A DNA stretch of 64,000 nucleotides from Macrosoma leucophasiata (GCA_036365455.1 JAWQUS010000023.1:9610001-9674000), one strand, 5' to 3'; positions 10,401 to 18,970 are shown, counted from the first letter of the stretch. Notes: generated from the sequence alone by a model not told the origin. Program-made: numbers and translations.

Positions 10401-10675
10401 TCGCACTAAGGTTCGGTTGAACCTAACTATGCTAAAGTAAATGTTACTGTTATTGCAAAATTTGACAAAAACCATAACTTCAACAAATGTTTTGGTGCAA
10501 CCAAACCTAAGAATTGTCTTAACGTTTTTCTTGTTAGCAGCGATATTACCATTTGCATTTTTTTTTTTCAGACTGTGAAGATAAGCTGAGTAACTGCGCA
10601 CTTGCGGTTCAAGCAAGACTTTGCCACTACAAATATTATATACAAAACTGCTGTGACTCCTGCAGAACGCCATAA
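1282..10675 (+). CDS. ADAMTS-like protein (ADAMTSL4/THSD4 type), copy 1, 3' part, 9 exons
   Basis: Secreted extracellular-matrix glycoprotein of the ADAMTS-like family, which keeps the ancillary domains of ADAMTS proteases but lacks the catalytic domain. Members of this subgroup bind matrix and fibrillin microfibrils; the Drosophila relative is probably nolo. Exons: 1282-1442, 1792-2112, 3268-3492, 4885-5118, 6788-6938, 8061-8236, 9298-9472, 9806-9880, 10572-10675. They sum to 1622 nt, a two-base partial codon plus 540 codons including TAA. Domains in the visible 539 residues: spacer (about 1-75, motif NGEFAVSAPGTYDAAGARF), a linker, five TSP1 repeats (about 147-480) and a six-cysteine PLAC domain (506-539). 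All introns are GT-AG and phases agree. The 5' exons are off-window. A close paralogue lies at 34160-43078 in the opposite orientation. The exact orthologue name is an inference; family membership is near certain. Confidence 0.93.
1792..2112 (+). CDS. ADAMTSL copy 1, end of spacer, linker and start of first visible TSP1 repeat
   Basis: Acceptor TTTTTTTCAG, donor GTAAGT, phase 0 at both ends, 107 codons. It opens with ILYTQPNPSIKYEYF, the end of the spacer. A variable, His/Arg-containing linker follows, and it finishes with WKILSYTQCSRSCGGGMQ, the start of a TSP1 repeat. The split falls inside the TSP1 repeat. In the paralogue this exon is fused to the next one without an intron. Confidence 0.92.
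2621..2954 (-). mobile_element. tRNA-derived SINE (family B), full length, with 12-bp target duplication
   Basis: A SINE on the minus strand inside the ADAMTSL intron. The tRNA-like head (near 2940-2870 on the minus strand) has a box-A-like TAGCCTAGTGG and a box-B-like GGTTCGATTCC. The body runs to about 2633. The element 2633-2942 (310 bp) is bracketed by TAATATTAATTA at 2621-2632 and 2943-2954, which defines its ends. Other copies of the family: 29088-29242, 29697-30000, 43180-43385 and 59612-59880. Confidence 0.85.
3268..3492 (+). CDS. ADAMTSL copy 1, TSP1 exon
   Basis: Acceptor TATTTTAG, donor GTATGA, phase 0, 75 codons. It completes the first visible TSP1 repeat (VGKYRCVE...RRRRCGNISC) and starts the next (WRSAAWSTCPQCGPATRSRI, then VGCVQDHSRGITK). 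The cysteine pattern CPxCGPATRSR is that of a TSP1 module. It corresponds to 41376-41600 of the fused exon in copy 2. Confidence 0.93.
3980..4330. repeat. Dispersed insect repeat tail and adjoining repeat
   Basis: Starts with a GC-rich motif (GCCCCGGCTTCGCCCG, near 4000), followed by a tail with ATCGGTTAAGTGGTTTAGG and GACACGAGATTTATATATA. This kind of conserved repeat end occurs in many insect genomes. It is followed by GCGCCATCTAG-type sequence near 4205. I recognise the type but cannot assign a named family or exact ends. Confidence 0.5.
4885..5118 (+). CDS. ADAMTSL copy 1, TSP1 end, linker and start of third TSP1 repeat
   Basis: Acceptor CACTTTAG, donor GTAAGA, phase 0, 78 codons. It contains VSDQKCPLPKPP, then PCNVTDC, which closes a TSP1 repeat, an acidic/Ser-rich linker (FRDGPVYTVSVNSSDVDIG), and GWLYTDWSE, the Trp-rich start of the next TSP1. 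The paralogous exon (40850-41116) carries 11 extra codons in the linker. Confidence 0.93.
5483..5528. repeat. Perfect inverted repeat, 20-bp arms, 6-base loop
   Basis: Arms 5483-5502 and 5509-5528 are exact reverse complements (GTGAAAATACCTAGTAATAT on the left) around a six-base loop. This is a typical short palindromic insertion or MITE core; no protein content. Confidence 0.85.
5635..5810 (+). pseudogene. Duplicated, frameshifted copy of the exon end, with a further inverted copy
   Basis: Positions 5635-5726 repeat the 3' end of the true exon 4885-5118 together with a donor-like GTGAGA. A TGTATGCAGACTGGTTTGGG run matches the real TGTATACAGACTGGTCTGAG, but a 4-bp deletion upstream shifts the frame. 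The segment 5667-5730 is followed after 22 bases by its reverse complement at 5753-5810, giving arms of about 60 bp with two mismatches and one 5-bp gap. Not usable as a coding exon in this state. Confidence 0.8.
6043..6475 (-). mobile_element. Decayed fragment of an RTE-like LINE (C-terminal coding part)
   Basis: On the minus strand the stretch around 6390-6470 resembles the segment at 15785-15850 (GGGAATTGCGTGAATGGAGT versus GGGCATTGCGTGAATGGAGC). Such segments lie downstream of the reverse transcriptase in RTE-type elements. The frame is broken by stops and shifts. Ends are approximate. Confidence 0.5.
6788..6938 (+). CDS. ADAMTSL copy 1, TSP1 exon
   Basis: Acceptor TTTGCAG, donor GTAAGT. 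It starts in phase 0 with CVGWCVGNGVQTRAVRC, completing the WSEC...C core of a TSP1 repeat across the intron. It ends in phase 1 after QWFT, the Trp that opens the next repeat. Its paralogue is 40023-40164, three codons shorter. Confidence 0.93.
7675..7947 (+). repeat. Family A poly(A)-tailed short repeat
   Basis: One member of a family with about 25 whole or partial copies in this window. The usual 5' end is ACTGGTGGTAGAGCTCCAGT, and the body has CCGCATTACCTAA, TTCAGCACTATCGT and CACAGAGGCATAACACC. The 3' part has AACTGCATGCTTGTTTGCCAC and then an A-rich tail. No open frame and no convincing tRNA boxes, so it could be a SINE or a repeated LINE 3' end. Confidence 0.8.
8061..8236 (+). CDS. ADAMTSL copy 1, TSP1 exon
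   Basis: Acceptor TTTTCCCTAG, donor GTGAGC. It completes the split Gly codon, then reads DWSSCSAPCSGKQVRGVLC ... ERTCGGDC and ends with WFYSDWGQ in phase 0. It has the same length (176 bp) as the paralogous exon 37707-37882, and the Cys/Trp framework is fully conserved. Confidence 0.94.
8815..9030. repeat. Two partial family A repeats joined in opposite orientation
   Basis: 8815-8893 is the 3' half of family A on the minus strand (AAGTGATGACTGCAG...). It is followed directly by a plus-strand portion at about 8902-9028 (GTAGGCACCACCGCATTACC ... GCAACGCATCTACAT). This is an intron of ADAMTSL copy 1. Confidence 0.7.
9105..9250 (+). mobile_element. tRNA-derived SINE (family D)
   Basis: A tRNA-like head (GTTAAGTCCAGCGGTGTGAG, degraded box B near 9165) is followed by CAAATATTTGTATGGCCTAC and TGTGTTTGTGTATGTG. 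Two further copies, at 50940-51090 and 51285-51405, share the full layout. This copy ends only about 50 bases upstream of the exon at 9298. Confidence 0.75.
9298..9472 (+). CDS. ADAMTSL copy 1, last TSP1 exon
   Basis: Acceptor CTATACAG, donor GTAAGT. It starts in phase 0 with CTGNCTLGVGIQRRSVVCAR, continues to RPCEPTC, and ends in phase 1 (LSI plus one base). It finishes the fifth visible TSP1 repeat. The paralogue is 35910-36096. Fragments of this exon are repeated immediately downstream (9509-9716). Confidence 0.93.
9509..9716 (+). pseudogene. Partial duplicate of the preceding exon, split by a hairpin MITE
   Basis: 9509-9535 (GAGCCCAGACCG...) and 9648-9716 (AGGCCGTGTGAGCC ... GGCTTGTCTGTTTGTAAGTGG) together repeat the exon's 3' half and its splice donor at about 9393-9480. 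Between them lies an inverted-repeat insert. There is no acceptor in the right phase, and reading on from the true exon hits a stop, so it is unlikely to be spliced in. Confidence 0.75.
9536..9647. mobile_element. Short hairpin MITE inserted in the duplicated exon
   Basis: The terminal arms (TTTTCGTAACAAAAAGTCG near 9541 and its near-reverse-complement near 9625-9640) pair over about 28 bp. AGGCC flanks both sides (9531-9535, 9648-9652), consistent with a 5-bp target duplication. About 112 bp, non-coding. Confidence 0.7.
9806..9880 (+). CDS. ADAMTSL copy 1, linker exon before PLAC
   Basis: Acceptor TTTTATTACAG, donor GTAATC, 75 bp, phase 1 in and out. It encodes a short polar linker (ESQKLPPVEITTTHRSVNLH...). 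Little sequence conservation is expected here. Its counterpart in copy 2 is 34956-35021, with the same phases but a different sequence. Confidence 0.8.
10267..10411. mobile_element. Hairpin MITE in the last ADAMTSL intron
   Basis: Arms CGAGATTCACAGACCGCATT (near 10272) and the mirrored CGGTCTATGAATCTCGC (near 10389) form a long imperfect inverted repeat spanning about 145 bp, including CTTTACTT/AAGTAAAG and AGCAAAGTA/TACTTTGCT pairs. No coding content. Confidence 0.75.
10572..10675 (+). CDS. ADAMTSL copy 1, terminal PLAC-domain exon
   Basis: Acceptor with a poly-T tract (TTTTTTTTTCAG). It reads DCEDKLSNCALAVQARLC, HYKYYIQNCCDSC, then RTP and TAA at 10673-10675. This is a textbook PLAC (protease and lacunin) domain with six cysteines and the VQARLC core; such domains close many ADAMTSL, papilin and lacunin proteins. 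Confidence 0.95.
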
Positions 10676-10828
10676 TTGCTTTAATGTTTATTTTTAAGGA
10701 AGAAACTGTATAGTTACGAGCAGTAATTTATGATTTCATTTAAAAATGTAATTTCATTAGGTATATAGGTATTCCCAGAAAATTAAAAAAAATGCCTGGT
10801 GTCCAAGTCTTATGAATCGTGACCAAAT

Positions 10829-10834
10829 AATAAA
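10829..10834 (+). terminator. Candidate polyadenylation signal for ADAMTSL copy 1
   Basis: AATAAA lies 154 bases after the stop codon. Further AATAAA motifs lie near 11563, 11596 and 11625, so the real 3' end could be up to about 1 kb further on. Confidence 0.45.
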
Positions 10835-11844
10835 GTGATGTTACCAATCAGTTTACTCTGTATCAAGAAGACTCTGGGAATAAAAGCTGGTTCCATTCAA
10901 ATTCAAAATTGACAGATATGTCAATATGGCGTTGTGACGCTATAATATCCTTGAGTATTTTAACTACGACCTCGCTGATTTTATGACACAGCAATGTCAT
11001 AATAATTAAAAAAAAAAAATTGTTATGATTCTCACGTGGAAATCTTAACAAATTAAGGGTATTCAAATTCAATCATTATTTAAGATAAATAATTGATGAA
11101 ATAACGATAGTGAAATGTCTAACTGCCTTATATTAAAATAGATCAGGATATTTTTTTTAATGTTCATAGTCCTGATGATAATTTTATAGTAAACAAATGA
11201 AATTGCATATGAGAATAATGTACAACATGTGCATAATTAGGGAAGAATATTTTATATATTATTGCTTGTAACTGTAGTGTATAATTTTTTTTCGTTTGTT
11301 CAATTGATATTTCAATAAGATGAAGATAATAATATGAAGGAAATGAAAACACTGCCACCTCGATGAAAAACTAATAGACGAAGCATTTTAAACGATATTT
11401 TACAAAGTAAAATTTATTGTAAGCATAGTATTAACAAATTTGTATGTTTTGGTGTGATATTTAATTATACAAACATTAACAATTTAGTTGTAATTTAGAT
11501 AATTATATAATACAAACATGACTTTTAATACTTGTATGTATTTAAGATATAGATGAAGTGACGAATAAAATTGAATGAGTTATATTTGCACTAATAAAAT
11601 CTATGTATGTTGTAAATAGAAGACCAATAAAATAAAACGTAAAAAGTTTTATGGTTTTTATTTTAATACTGTCTATATACCTTAATTAAAATTAAATACC
11701 TAAACAACATATTTATTTAACCTATTTGATAAATAAAGTGTTGCTTGGCTGCACCGTCATTGCTCGGTTACAATTTTATTATTGTAAGCGACGAATAACA
11801 AGTGTAAAGAAGTGTACAGTGCTCAACAATAAATATTGCACATC

Positions 11845-12180
11845 CAGCCTAGGAAGGAGACTTCGGTTTATTTTTGGCCTGTAGAGCGTTATCTCTATCG
11901 CACCGGACATTGACGTTTGTCGTTTATTTTGATCAAGTTTTGACCAATACCAGACTGTCAGTGCTTACTAGGGTGGGTCACTTTTGTATGGAGAAAAAAA
12001 AATGTTTCTCTTTTGGCATGTAGGTAACAGCAATAAAAATGTATCTTACACATATATATATATGTAACAAACTAAAAAAAAATATGAAAATCGAATAACA
12101 TCTTCTGCCTCCGGATTGCCCTCAAAATTATGAACGCTCTACAGACGCGAAATAAGCTGAAGTCTCCTTCCTAAGGTCAG
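11845..12180. mobile_element. Inverted-repeat element (family G MITE)
   Basis: The left arm (AGGAAGGAGACTTCGG, then TAGAGCGTTATCTCT) and right arm (ACGCTCTACAGACGCG, then GAAGTCTCCTTCCTA) are reverse complements. A related, shorter copy lies at 63690-63900 near the right edge of the window. Non-coding. Confidence 0.7.
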
Positions 12181-12413
12181 AGAATATGTAACAATACTAC
12201 GTATAGAATGGCACTTCGACGTCCCGCCCGATTTGCCCGCATCACCCAACCTCCTCCTCTCTTATGGGCGACGGTTGGTAGTTTCTACGTGCTACGCACA
12301 CACTACACAGGTGCACGTGTAAATACACGTCACTGATTGATGTCTGTGTTATAGAAACCAAATTTAGCGTTAGTATGGAATTTTGGCGGAGTGTCCGCGG
12401 TGTGACTATACGT
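12180..12413 (+). mobile_element. Short element, family F
   Basis: About 230 bp, running from GAATATGTAACAATACTACG to GGCGGAGTGTCCGCGGTGTG. A reverse-oriented copy at 19672-19892 has clear ends and a 7-bp target duplication, which fixes the limits of this one. No open frame. Confidence 0.75.
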
Positions 12414-13153
12414 ACTTAGTATCAAATATAGGTAAGTATGATTAAGTCTTTGCATATAATCCCTTTTGTATTTTTAACATCACTCACAGATAATTACAAG
12501 GACGGAAATATGATTCATTATCATTTTTGTGGTGCTTATCTTTAATTGTTGTGTGTTTTCTAATGTATAATGTAACATAATCTTTATACATAATATAAAG
12601 ATTGGTTTCATGAAAAAAAAAAGTTCAAGTTGGAACTTTAAGGACGTTTCTATCTCGTCTTCATAAACATCTAGATATTTTAGGTCTAAGATGTTTTGCT
12701 TTTAAACAAATAACGGGCTGTAGGTACATTAGCATTTACCCGAAACATGGTACCTAAAGCGTGTTTTTCGAGCCCCACAAATAGAACAGGCTAGTTGACT
12801 TGTGTTAAAAATAGTACTTAATGCAAATCTTTTTTTATTTCATGTCAGAATGCAGGATATTATAAACTGCTTTTTATTGATAAAAATAATTTTTTAATCT
12901 GTATTTTTTTTTATTCCTAAAACGCTATCCGCCATGATGTGATGGGTTAGTCGTAAACTCGTAACACACGTCCGGATTTGGTGCGGCGCGGGCAGCGGAT
13001 TCTGTACGCTCGGAACCAAATCTGGCCGTGTGTAGAGGAGTCCGGCGGACATAATTATTATTAATCAAGTCCGATGCGGTCCGCTCGCACGGGTTTGGTT
13101 CTCTGGAATCTGCCAGTCGTGTTACTACTACATCAAACAGGTTGTAAACAAAC

Positions 13154-13323
13154 CAATGTTAACCCTTCGGTAGCTCAATTGGAAGAGCGGCTGGACTAGA
13201 TTCCCAGTGGCCGCGAGTTCGAGTCTCGCCTGAAGTCAAATTTTTCTTTCCATTTTTCTTTATAAAAAACATATTTTTACAAGCATCTGTTAATGCAAAA
13301 TAATATAAAAACAATGTTAACCC
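13154..13323 (+). mobile_element. tRNA-derived SINE (family C) with 12-bp target duplication
   Basis: CAATGTTAACCC occurs at 13154-13165 and again at 13312-13323, bracketing a 146-bp element. The element starts with a tRNA-like head (TTCGGTAGCTCAATTGGAAG, box B GAGTTCGAGTC) and continues with a T-rich body (TTTTTCTTTCCATTTTTC). Because it has a tail and target duplication, I treat it as a SINE and not a tRNA gene. Related copies: 14636-14700, 14707-14865 and 63468-63610. Confidence 0.85.
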
Positions 13324-13565
13324 GTCATCTACCAATGGTATCGATTAGTATATCCACTAGTGACGTCATATGACAGATAATCTCAACGTCATCATGGCTG
13401 ACAACGTCTTCGACTGTTCATGTAAAGTAAATTTTTAACATGAAAGTTCGCAGGGAACAGTTTTACGAGTGGGGACTTTTACTAGATACCTACATGCGAT
13501 TCTGACTGTTACAAGAGTGACCTTAAGCAATTCTGAAATTATTTTCAATATTATAATGCTGACAC

Positions 13566-13852
13566 TTATTGTGTTAATCTAATATAAAACTTCATACACG
13601 GCGATATTAATATACCGACCAGAGCGAACACAGTTAAAGCTATTGATAAGTCTGCATTCACATCGCCTAATACATTTCTATAGAGATTATCAAAACCAAA
13701 AATGAGGGCTAGAAATGCTGTTATGAGTGTTATACATCCAACGCAACTGTGTAAAAGTTTGATTACATTTAAATTCATTGGTATTTTCGATGAATATAAA
13801 TTAACAAGTCCACCAATTAAACTGATGATAGTGAAGATCAATGCGATGAGAC
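13566..13852 (-). CDS. CYB561D copy B, exon 3
   Basis: Acceptor TTTTATTTTCAG (minus strand). It completes the split Gly codon of HGILG and reads LIALIFTIISLIGG, KLLHSCVGCITL and FALVGILISP to a TAA at 13566-13568. It encodes the last three membrane helices, including the fourth heme histidine. Confidence 0.9.
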
Positions 13853-16800
13853 CTGAAAATAAAAACAAAAACTTATTAAATACTAGCTTAAGTCGTTTGG
13901 ACGTGAAAAGGTAACAGACAGACAGACAGAGTTACTTTCGCATTTTTAATAATAAATAATTATTATAAAATTAATATATAATATAGTAGGGAAGTAGGGA
14001 TAATAATAATTGAGTAGCAATGCGACATAATGTACTCCTATTAAGAAAGTAGGTGATGGTGAGGTTCATGATCTCATCGCTCACAAGTGTACAAGAATTC
14101 TTCCTCTAGTTCAGTAAGTCAATCGAACAATAGCCATACTATTATGCTTTACAAGGCCATACTATTTAAATCGGTGGCAATAAATATAAAAAAGTTGGAT
14201 GGACAACAGCGTCCTATGATAAAACATCCGCCGATCCGAATGTCAAGCGTGGTAATGGCATCCCCTTATGGCGTACAACATCATTGTAACATATTTAGGG
14301 AAGGCTTTTGTACAGTTGTGAACATTTCTCGGCTGAAGTGATAATGGTGTAAGAAGAGATATGACGAAAGTACTGTTGTTTGAATAAAGAGGAAAATGAG
14401 AAAGGACATGCTCAGATGTTCTAGAAATGATGTCGAACGAGAGATTCACGTTAGGACTATCGGTACCTAATAGCGATAAGATGAAAAAGTCGAAGATTTT
14501 CGGAATCATGGCATATCATGGTAGGCCAAGCATTCCATATTTTAGGTATAATGACATGATCGTTTTGATGATAATTGTTTTTATATTATTTCGCATTAAC
14601 ACATGCTTGTGAAAATATATTCTTATAAAGAAAAATTTGACTTCAGGCGAGACTCGAACTCGCGGCCACTGGGAATCTAGTCTAGCCGCTCTTCCAACTG
14701 CCACCATAAGGCAATGCAATAAATGTGAAGGAAAGATTTGACAAATCGGGCAAGACTTCGGTAGCTCTGTTGGAAGAGCGGCTGGACTAGATTCCCAGTG
14801 GCCGCGAGTTCGAGTCTCGCCTGAAGTCAAATTTTTCTTTCCATTTTTCTTTATAAAAATACGCTTTGATGATACCTTATAGGTGCCTGTGCGATTTAAA
14901 TTGTACTTACTTTGTAATTGGGGAAACTCAGGCCTAATATTTTATGTTTACAACTATGTTCAATTTTCATGTACTCACAAGATAAATCCATGAATCGATA
15001 ATGTTGATAAATTTTATACGGTATGGTATCTATACACTTATCTACAAATTTATAACAACAACGATATAATACGTGACTCATGTTTCGGGCACGCTAATTT
15101 GACACTTATAGCCTAAAGAGTACAATATGTACAGCCTAATCTAGATTACGAATATAGTTCCTCATATTAATTAAAAATCAGTGAGTCACAGCTGTAAGGT
15201 CGTCAAAAAATGCGCATTAAAAAAGAGTACCTGCGCAATGCCTTCGATTGATGGTAAAGAAATAATTATCGGACCAATCCCAAACATTAACGTAAAAGGC
15301 TATTTACACGACATGGTATTCAGGGTCCGACAGAAAGGGTGGACGTGGCTTCGCGCCAGGTTGCCGCTTATTTCACTATCCGGTCGACCGGGCCCTAACT
15401 TAGTCACAGTAGAAATATGAACAGTATGAAAACTACGTACAAAACGTTCAAAACGGCACACTCACACTAACGTGTAGTTAGGGCGTCAGGCTGACCGAGG
15501 CGCTCTGGTCGCTCTAATTAGGTCACGTATTTTTTATTTCAGCCCAAAGAAGATACAGAAAAACAGTGTTAAATTTTAGTAAAACATGTCCCATCACTCA
15601 AAACATTCACCATTTTCTGAGCAGTATTAAACACTCGTATTTTCCATACTTATATTTTAAAGAGGAAATGTTTCTAACTTTGATTGTTTGTTTGTTGGGG
15701 TAATCTTCGAAAATACTGAACCGATCATGAAATTTTTCATGCTTTTAACAAGAATGATAGGTACACCGTTGACATATATTAGAAAGGAGAGTGCTTGCTG
15801 GGCATTGCGTGAATGGAGCGTTGGGCAAGCTGCTAGAAACAAAACATCTCAGCCAGTGGGCTCGACTAGCCGTACATAATGGTGAAATTACTCCAACGCT
15901 TTTACATGGAAGCGAGAGCTGGGTATGCAGGAAAGAGCAAGAAAGTAAATTAAGCGCGGTCGAGATGAGATCTTTGCGCAAGATCTGCGTTGTATCGCTC
16001 ACCGATCACGTTCGTAATGAAGATGTAAGAAAGAAGCTTTGTGTGAATGAGAGTATCGGTGTAAAAATAAAAAATGGAAGCTCCGATAGTTCGGGCATTT
16101 AGAAAGAATGTCGAATGAGCGAATGACTAAACAGATATACAATGCGAATGTGGATGGTTGCAGACGCCCAAGAAGACCGAGACTGACCTACCATGACCAA
16201 ATAGGTCGTATTCTGTCGGATGGTGCGATCAAAAGTCTTAGGAATGAGCGTGCAAGTAAGAAGAGAATGATGAAGGTAGATGAGGTACGAGCGGTATGTC
16301 AGGACCGGGATATCTGGCGCTCTACACTCTTTGCCTACACCGTTAGTGACATGGCGTGGAGATACATACATACATACACATATTGGGCAAATATTTTTCT
16401 GCTTAGAATAAATTCAACGCACATAGATACACAAAAATTCGTGAGATTGTGAGCGGGGAGGGGAGAGGGGAGAAGGGTGGGGGAGGGGGGAAGGGGTTCA
16501 GCTAAATATCACTTTATCTCACCAGGGGGGAGACGTGTCTATAGACAGCAGTCATCACTTAACATCAATGTGAACTGCATGCTTGTTTGCCACCTTTAAA
16601 ACATAAAAAAAGTTTTATCATTTTTGTAAATCATACCAAGTATTCCATGTGCTGTTTGGAAATTGTTTTGAACGTTTGCAATCCTTACACTGCAGCCTGC
16701 GATGGCTAAGATAGACCCAATCACTTGCATCACCCAGTGGATCATCTTCTTTTCGTGGTACTGGAATCCATTCGACCAGCCTGAGTGGGGGTTGAGTGAT

Positions 16801-18351
16801 AACACCGCTTGACTCATTAATATTACGTACTGAAAGTAATAATACAATATTTAGGTACATTTTTTTTATGAAATGAAAGTGACAAACAAGCATGCAGTTC
16901 ACATTGATGTTAAGTGATGACTGCAGCCTATAGACACCCACACAAAGACCAGAGGTCAAAATGCAGATGCGTTACCACTTATGAGACCTAAGGTGTTATG
17001 CCTCTGTACCGGAAATTACAGGGCCGTACATTACCACCTGACCGGAACACGATAGTGTTGAACACTACCATTTGGCGGCAAGTATATTAGGTAATGCGGT
17101 GGTGCCTACGCCCACGAGCTCCGTCACTGATGCTCTGCCACCAGTGAAAACAAATTCAACGATTCATGAACAACATTATGTAAATAGAAGTACCTAACTT
17201 CAACTCTTTTTATTTCAAACCGGCCTTCTCCGGCATAGAGCAACACGGGCCACCGGCCGCGGCGGATTGGAGGGGAGTAGCCATAACGTTTATTACCGAT
17301 GATAAACAGTCTGTCATTTTTTTGCGGGGGGAAATGCGTGCGACACACACGCACACTACAAAAATCGTCTATTACTACGAAACTCACACCTTGACTTTAA
17401 CAAAATACAGAAACAATATCACGCACACTTTTGAACATCTAGGCGACAGGTATAGGCCCCATTTGGGCTTGTACTTCTACAGAGGGGAAAGCCTGCATAT
17501 GGCTACTCTCCTCCGGTGTTGCTCTATGTTCCCCGGCTTCGCACGGGCGCAATGTTACCTACATTACTACTAGTAATACAGTACTAATCTATGTATAGGG
17601 TTGCAAAAGTGATTATTTTCTCTTAATCCGACCCTGATCTATCATTCACAGAATTAAAAATCGCGTCTAATGTATCTAAGTTAGGATACCACTGCAGAAT
17701 CATTTCGTTCATATAATAATATATATTTATAATCTAGAGAATGCATATCCAGTAGGTTGCCTATCAAAATTTGACGGCAAGTATTGACAATTTTTCCATG
17801 ATTCTACGTATTTTGCTCTATCTTTTGATATAGTGTACAAGGCGCGGGCCCAACATGGAACTTGTCTTTTGCAATAAAATAATATTGCGACCACAATCCC
17901 GATCCGGGATTCGAACCCAGGACCGCAACGTAGCAGTAGTGTACTAAAATTATTATTATGGTGGCATTCCCGTAAGTGAGCAAACACTTATTTCATAAAA
18001 AAAATCGTATGGAGATATTAGAATATCTTTCGAGATGAAACTACTTTCATGTTTGGTTTGATCATGAAAGCGTAACCAATAGACAGACAAACTTTCTTTG
18101 ACAGTTTTAATATTATTTAAATATAAATAAAAAAGACTCACCCCAATAACACACAAATATACATGTTGTTTCAGCGAAGAAGATCCTTCAAAAATATTCA
18201 TAAATAATATAGCACTGAACGCCACCATACCCAAAAATAAATGAGTGAAAGTAGTTATAATGTTCATGCAGGTCATTATAAGAGAAGGTGGTTTTCCAGG
18301 GGGCACTGAGTATCCTTCATTTGGCATCATCGGAGGCGGTGGTGGAGGCAT
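13566..18351 (-). CDS. Cytochrome b561 domain protein (CYB561D2-type), copy B, complete
   Basis: Multi-pass membrane di-heme reductase. The family moves electrons from ascorbate across membranes and reduces monodehydroascorbate or ferric iron on the other side. Three exons on the minus strand (18142-18351, 16637-16829, 13566-13852) give 690 nt, 229 residues, close to the usual length of about 220. Four heme-ligand histidines are in place: His63 (QHVYLCVIG), His101 (MIHWVMQ), His131 (AHGILG) and His169 (KLLHSC). The N terminus is unusually proline-rich (MPPPPPPMMPNEGYSVPPG) before the first membrane helix. Intron phases (0, then 1) equal those of the tandem copy at 20557-28793. The start is the only ATG before the Pro run. 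Substrate and membrane are not visible in the sequence. Confidence 0.9.
14030..14470 (+). repeat. Possible RTE-like remnant in CYB561D intron 2
   Basis: Near 14400-14455 the plus strand carries a stretch resembling the ERM-type segment of the RTE-like fragment at 16100 (MMSNERFT versus RMSNERMT). The rest is unrecognisable. Weak call. Confidence 0.3.
14636..14865. mobile_element. Two family C SINEs in inverted, head-to-head arrangement
   Basis: 14636-14700 is the tRNA-like part on the minus strand (GACTTCAGGCGAGACTCGAA). 14707-14865 is a plus-strand copy with a 50-60-bp extra 5' segment (AAGGCAATGCAATAAA) also present at 63468. Together they form a long palindrome. Neither is a plausible functional tRNA. 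Confidence 0.75.
15785..16375 (+). mobile_element. RTE-like LINE, C-terminal coding remnant
   Basis: Frame at 15791-16099 reads VNGALGKLLETKHLSQWARL, then TLLHGSESWVCRKEQ and VEMRSLRKICVV. After a frameshift near 16085 a second frame reads RMSNERMTKQIYNANVDG, RRPRRPRLTYHDQI, then DEVRAVCQDRDIWRSTL. This is the conserved region after the reverse transcriptase in RTE-type retrotransposons of Lepidoptera. The fragment is 5' truncated and ends in a short CATA/TACA repeat at about 16365-16380. Confidence 0.75.
16449..16500 (+). repeat. G-rich low-complexity tract
   Basis: A run of GGGGAGGGG-type sequence, strikingly G-rich against the AT-rich background. It has enough G-runs to form a G-quadruplex on the plus strand (the non-template strand of nothing known; it lies in intron 2 of CYB561D copy B). 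Confidence 0.8.
16637..16829 (-). CDS. CYB561D copy B, exon 2
   Basis: Acceptor ATTACTTTCAG, donor GTATGA (minus strand), 193 bp, the same as in copy A. It encodes YVILMSQAVLSLNP, KKMIHWVMQVIGSILAIAG and NNFQTAHGILG: helices 2-3 with two heme histidines. Confidence 0.92.
16862..17142 (-). repeat. Family A repeat, near full length, minus strand
   Basis: Reads in reverse from the A-rich tail (TTTTTTTATGAAATG near 16860) to CCACGAGCTCCGTCACTGAT at about 17110. A second, partial plus-strand copy lies at 16540-16606, so exon 2 of CYB561D copy B sits between two members. Confidence 0.8.
17234..17528. mobile_element. MITE family E with terminal inverted repeats
   Basis: Starts CATAGAGCAACACGGGCCAC and ends GTTGCTCTATG. 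The right terminus is shortened compared with the copies at 23786-24036 and 33483-33818. The internal sequence (TATTACCGATG, CACACACACTACAAAAATCG) is shared by all three. Non-coding. Confidence 0.85.
17893..17945 (-). repeat. Family B SINE head fragment
   Basis: GGGATTCGAACCCAGGACCG and GTAGCAGTAGTG match the reversed tRNA-like head of family B. Similar fragments lie at about 24535-24570 and 38455-38510. Confidence 0.6.
18142..18351 (-). CDS. CYB561D copy B, exon 1 with start codon
   Basis: ATG at 18349-18351 (minus strand), donor GTGAGT, 70 codons, phase 0 end. It encodes the proline-rich N terminus and the first membrane helix (TFTHLFLGMVAFSAILFMN), then SLKQHVYLCVIG with the first heme histidine. 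No ATG precedes it in frame within the adjoining open stretch. Confidence 0.88.
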
Positions 18352-18619
18352 GTTTAATACAAATACAACAGTTTTAACTACGAACACCTGGTGTGACGCA
18401 ATGCACTGTTCAAGTGGACACCCAACGTTGATATCCCAAATATTTATGTCGAAAATGTATCGATCGGTTATCTACAGATTTCTAGATATCTCGTATATGA
18501 GTTACGCGTGGGTGAAGAATGCGATATGTTTTATTAGGTTTGTGATACCTATGTTTTATTAATTTAAAACTAGACTCGATAACATAGAATAGGATTTATT
18601 TAGGGTATTCTAGTTACAG

Positions 18620-18970
18620 AGTAAAAGATGAAATAAAAAAAAATAATAAATATTTTGTAAGGACTTGTTCGAAATTTTTGACTTGAACGAAAATTTACAC
18701 TTTAAAGCGTAATAAGTCACGAACAGTTTGTCTAAATCGAAAAATGATGTTCAGACACTCATACTATTTTTTAAAAACCTATCCAACGAAACTACACACT
18801 ATATGAAAATCGAAAATAAAAAAAAATATCTGCGAGTTACATGTAGGCGAGGTTACCCTAAATATATATTTTTTCATGTTTTTATTCTACCACTTTATCG
18901 GTGCAATTAAGATGTATACTTGTACCAAATTTCAAGTCTCTAGTACTTATAGTATTTGCGCTAATCCGCG

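Larger units (their letters stand above)
10835..13153. other. 3' flank between converging genes; MITEs and repeats
   Basis: AT-rich DNA, possibly with the longer 3' UTR of ADAMTSL copy 1 up to about 11640. It then holds an inverted-repeat element (about 11845-12180), a 230-bp repeat (about 12180-12413) and a GC-rich inverted repeat (about 12959-13125; arms ACACACGTCCGGATTTGGT and ACCAAATCTGGCCGTGTGT). No gene recognised. Confidence 0.6.

Noticed and set aside
13166..13240. Apparent tRNA gene
   Set aside because: The tRNA-like part is followed by a repeat-specific T-rich tail, has a 12-bp target duplication and recurs several times, so it is a SINE.
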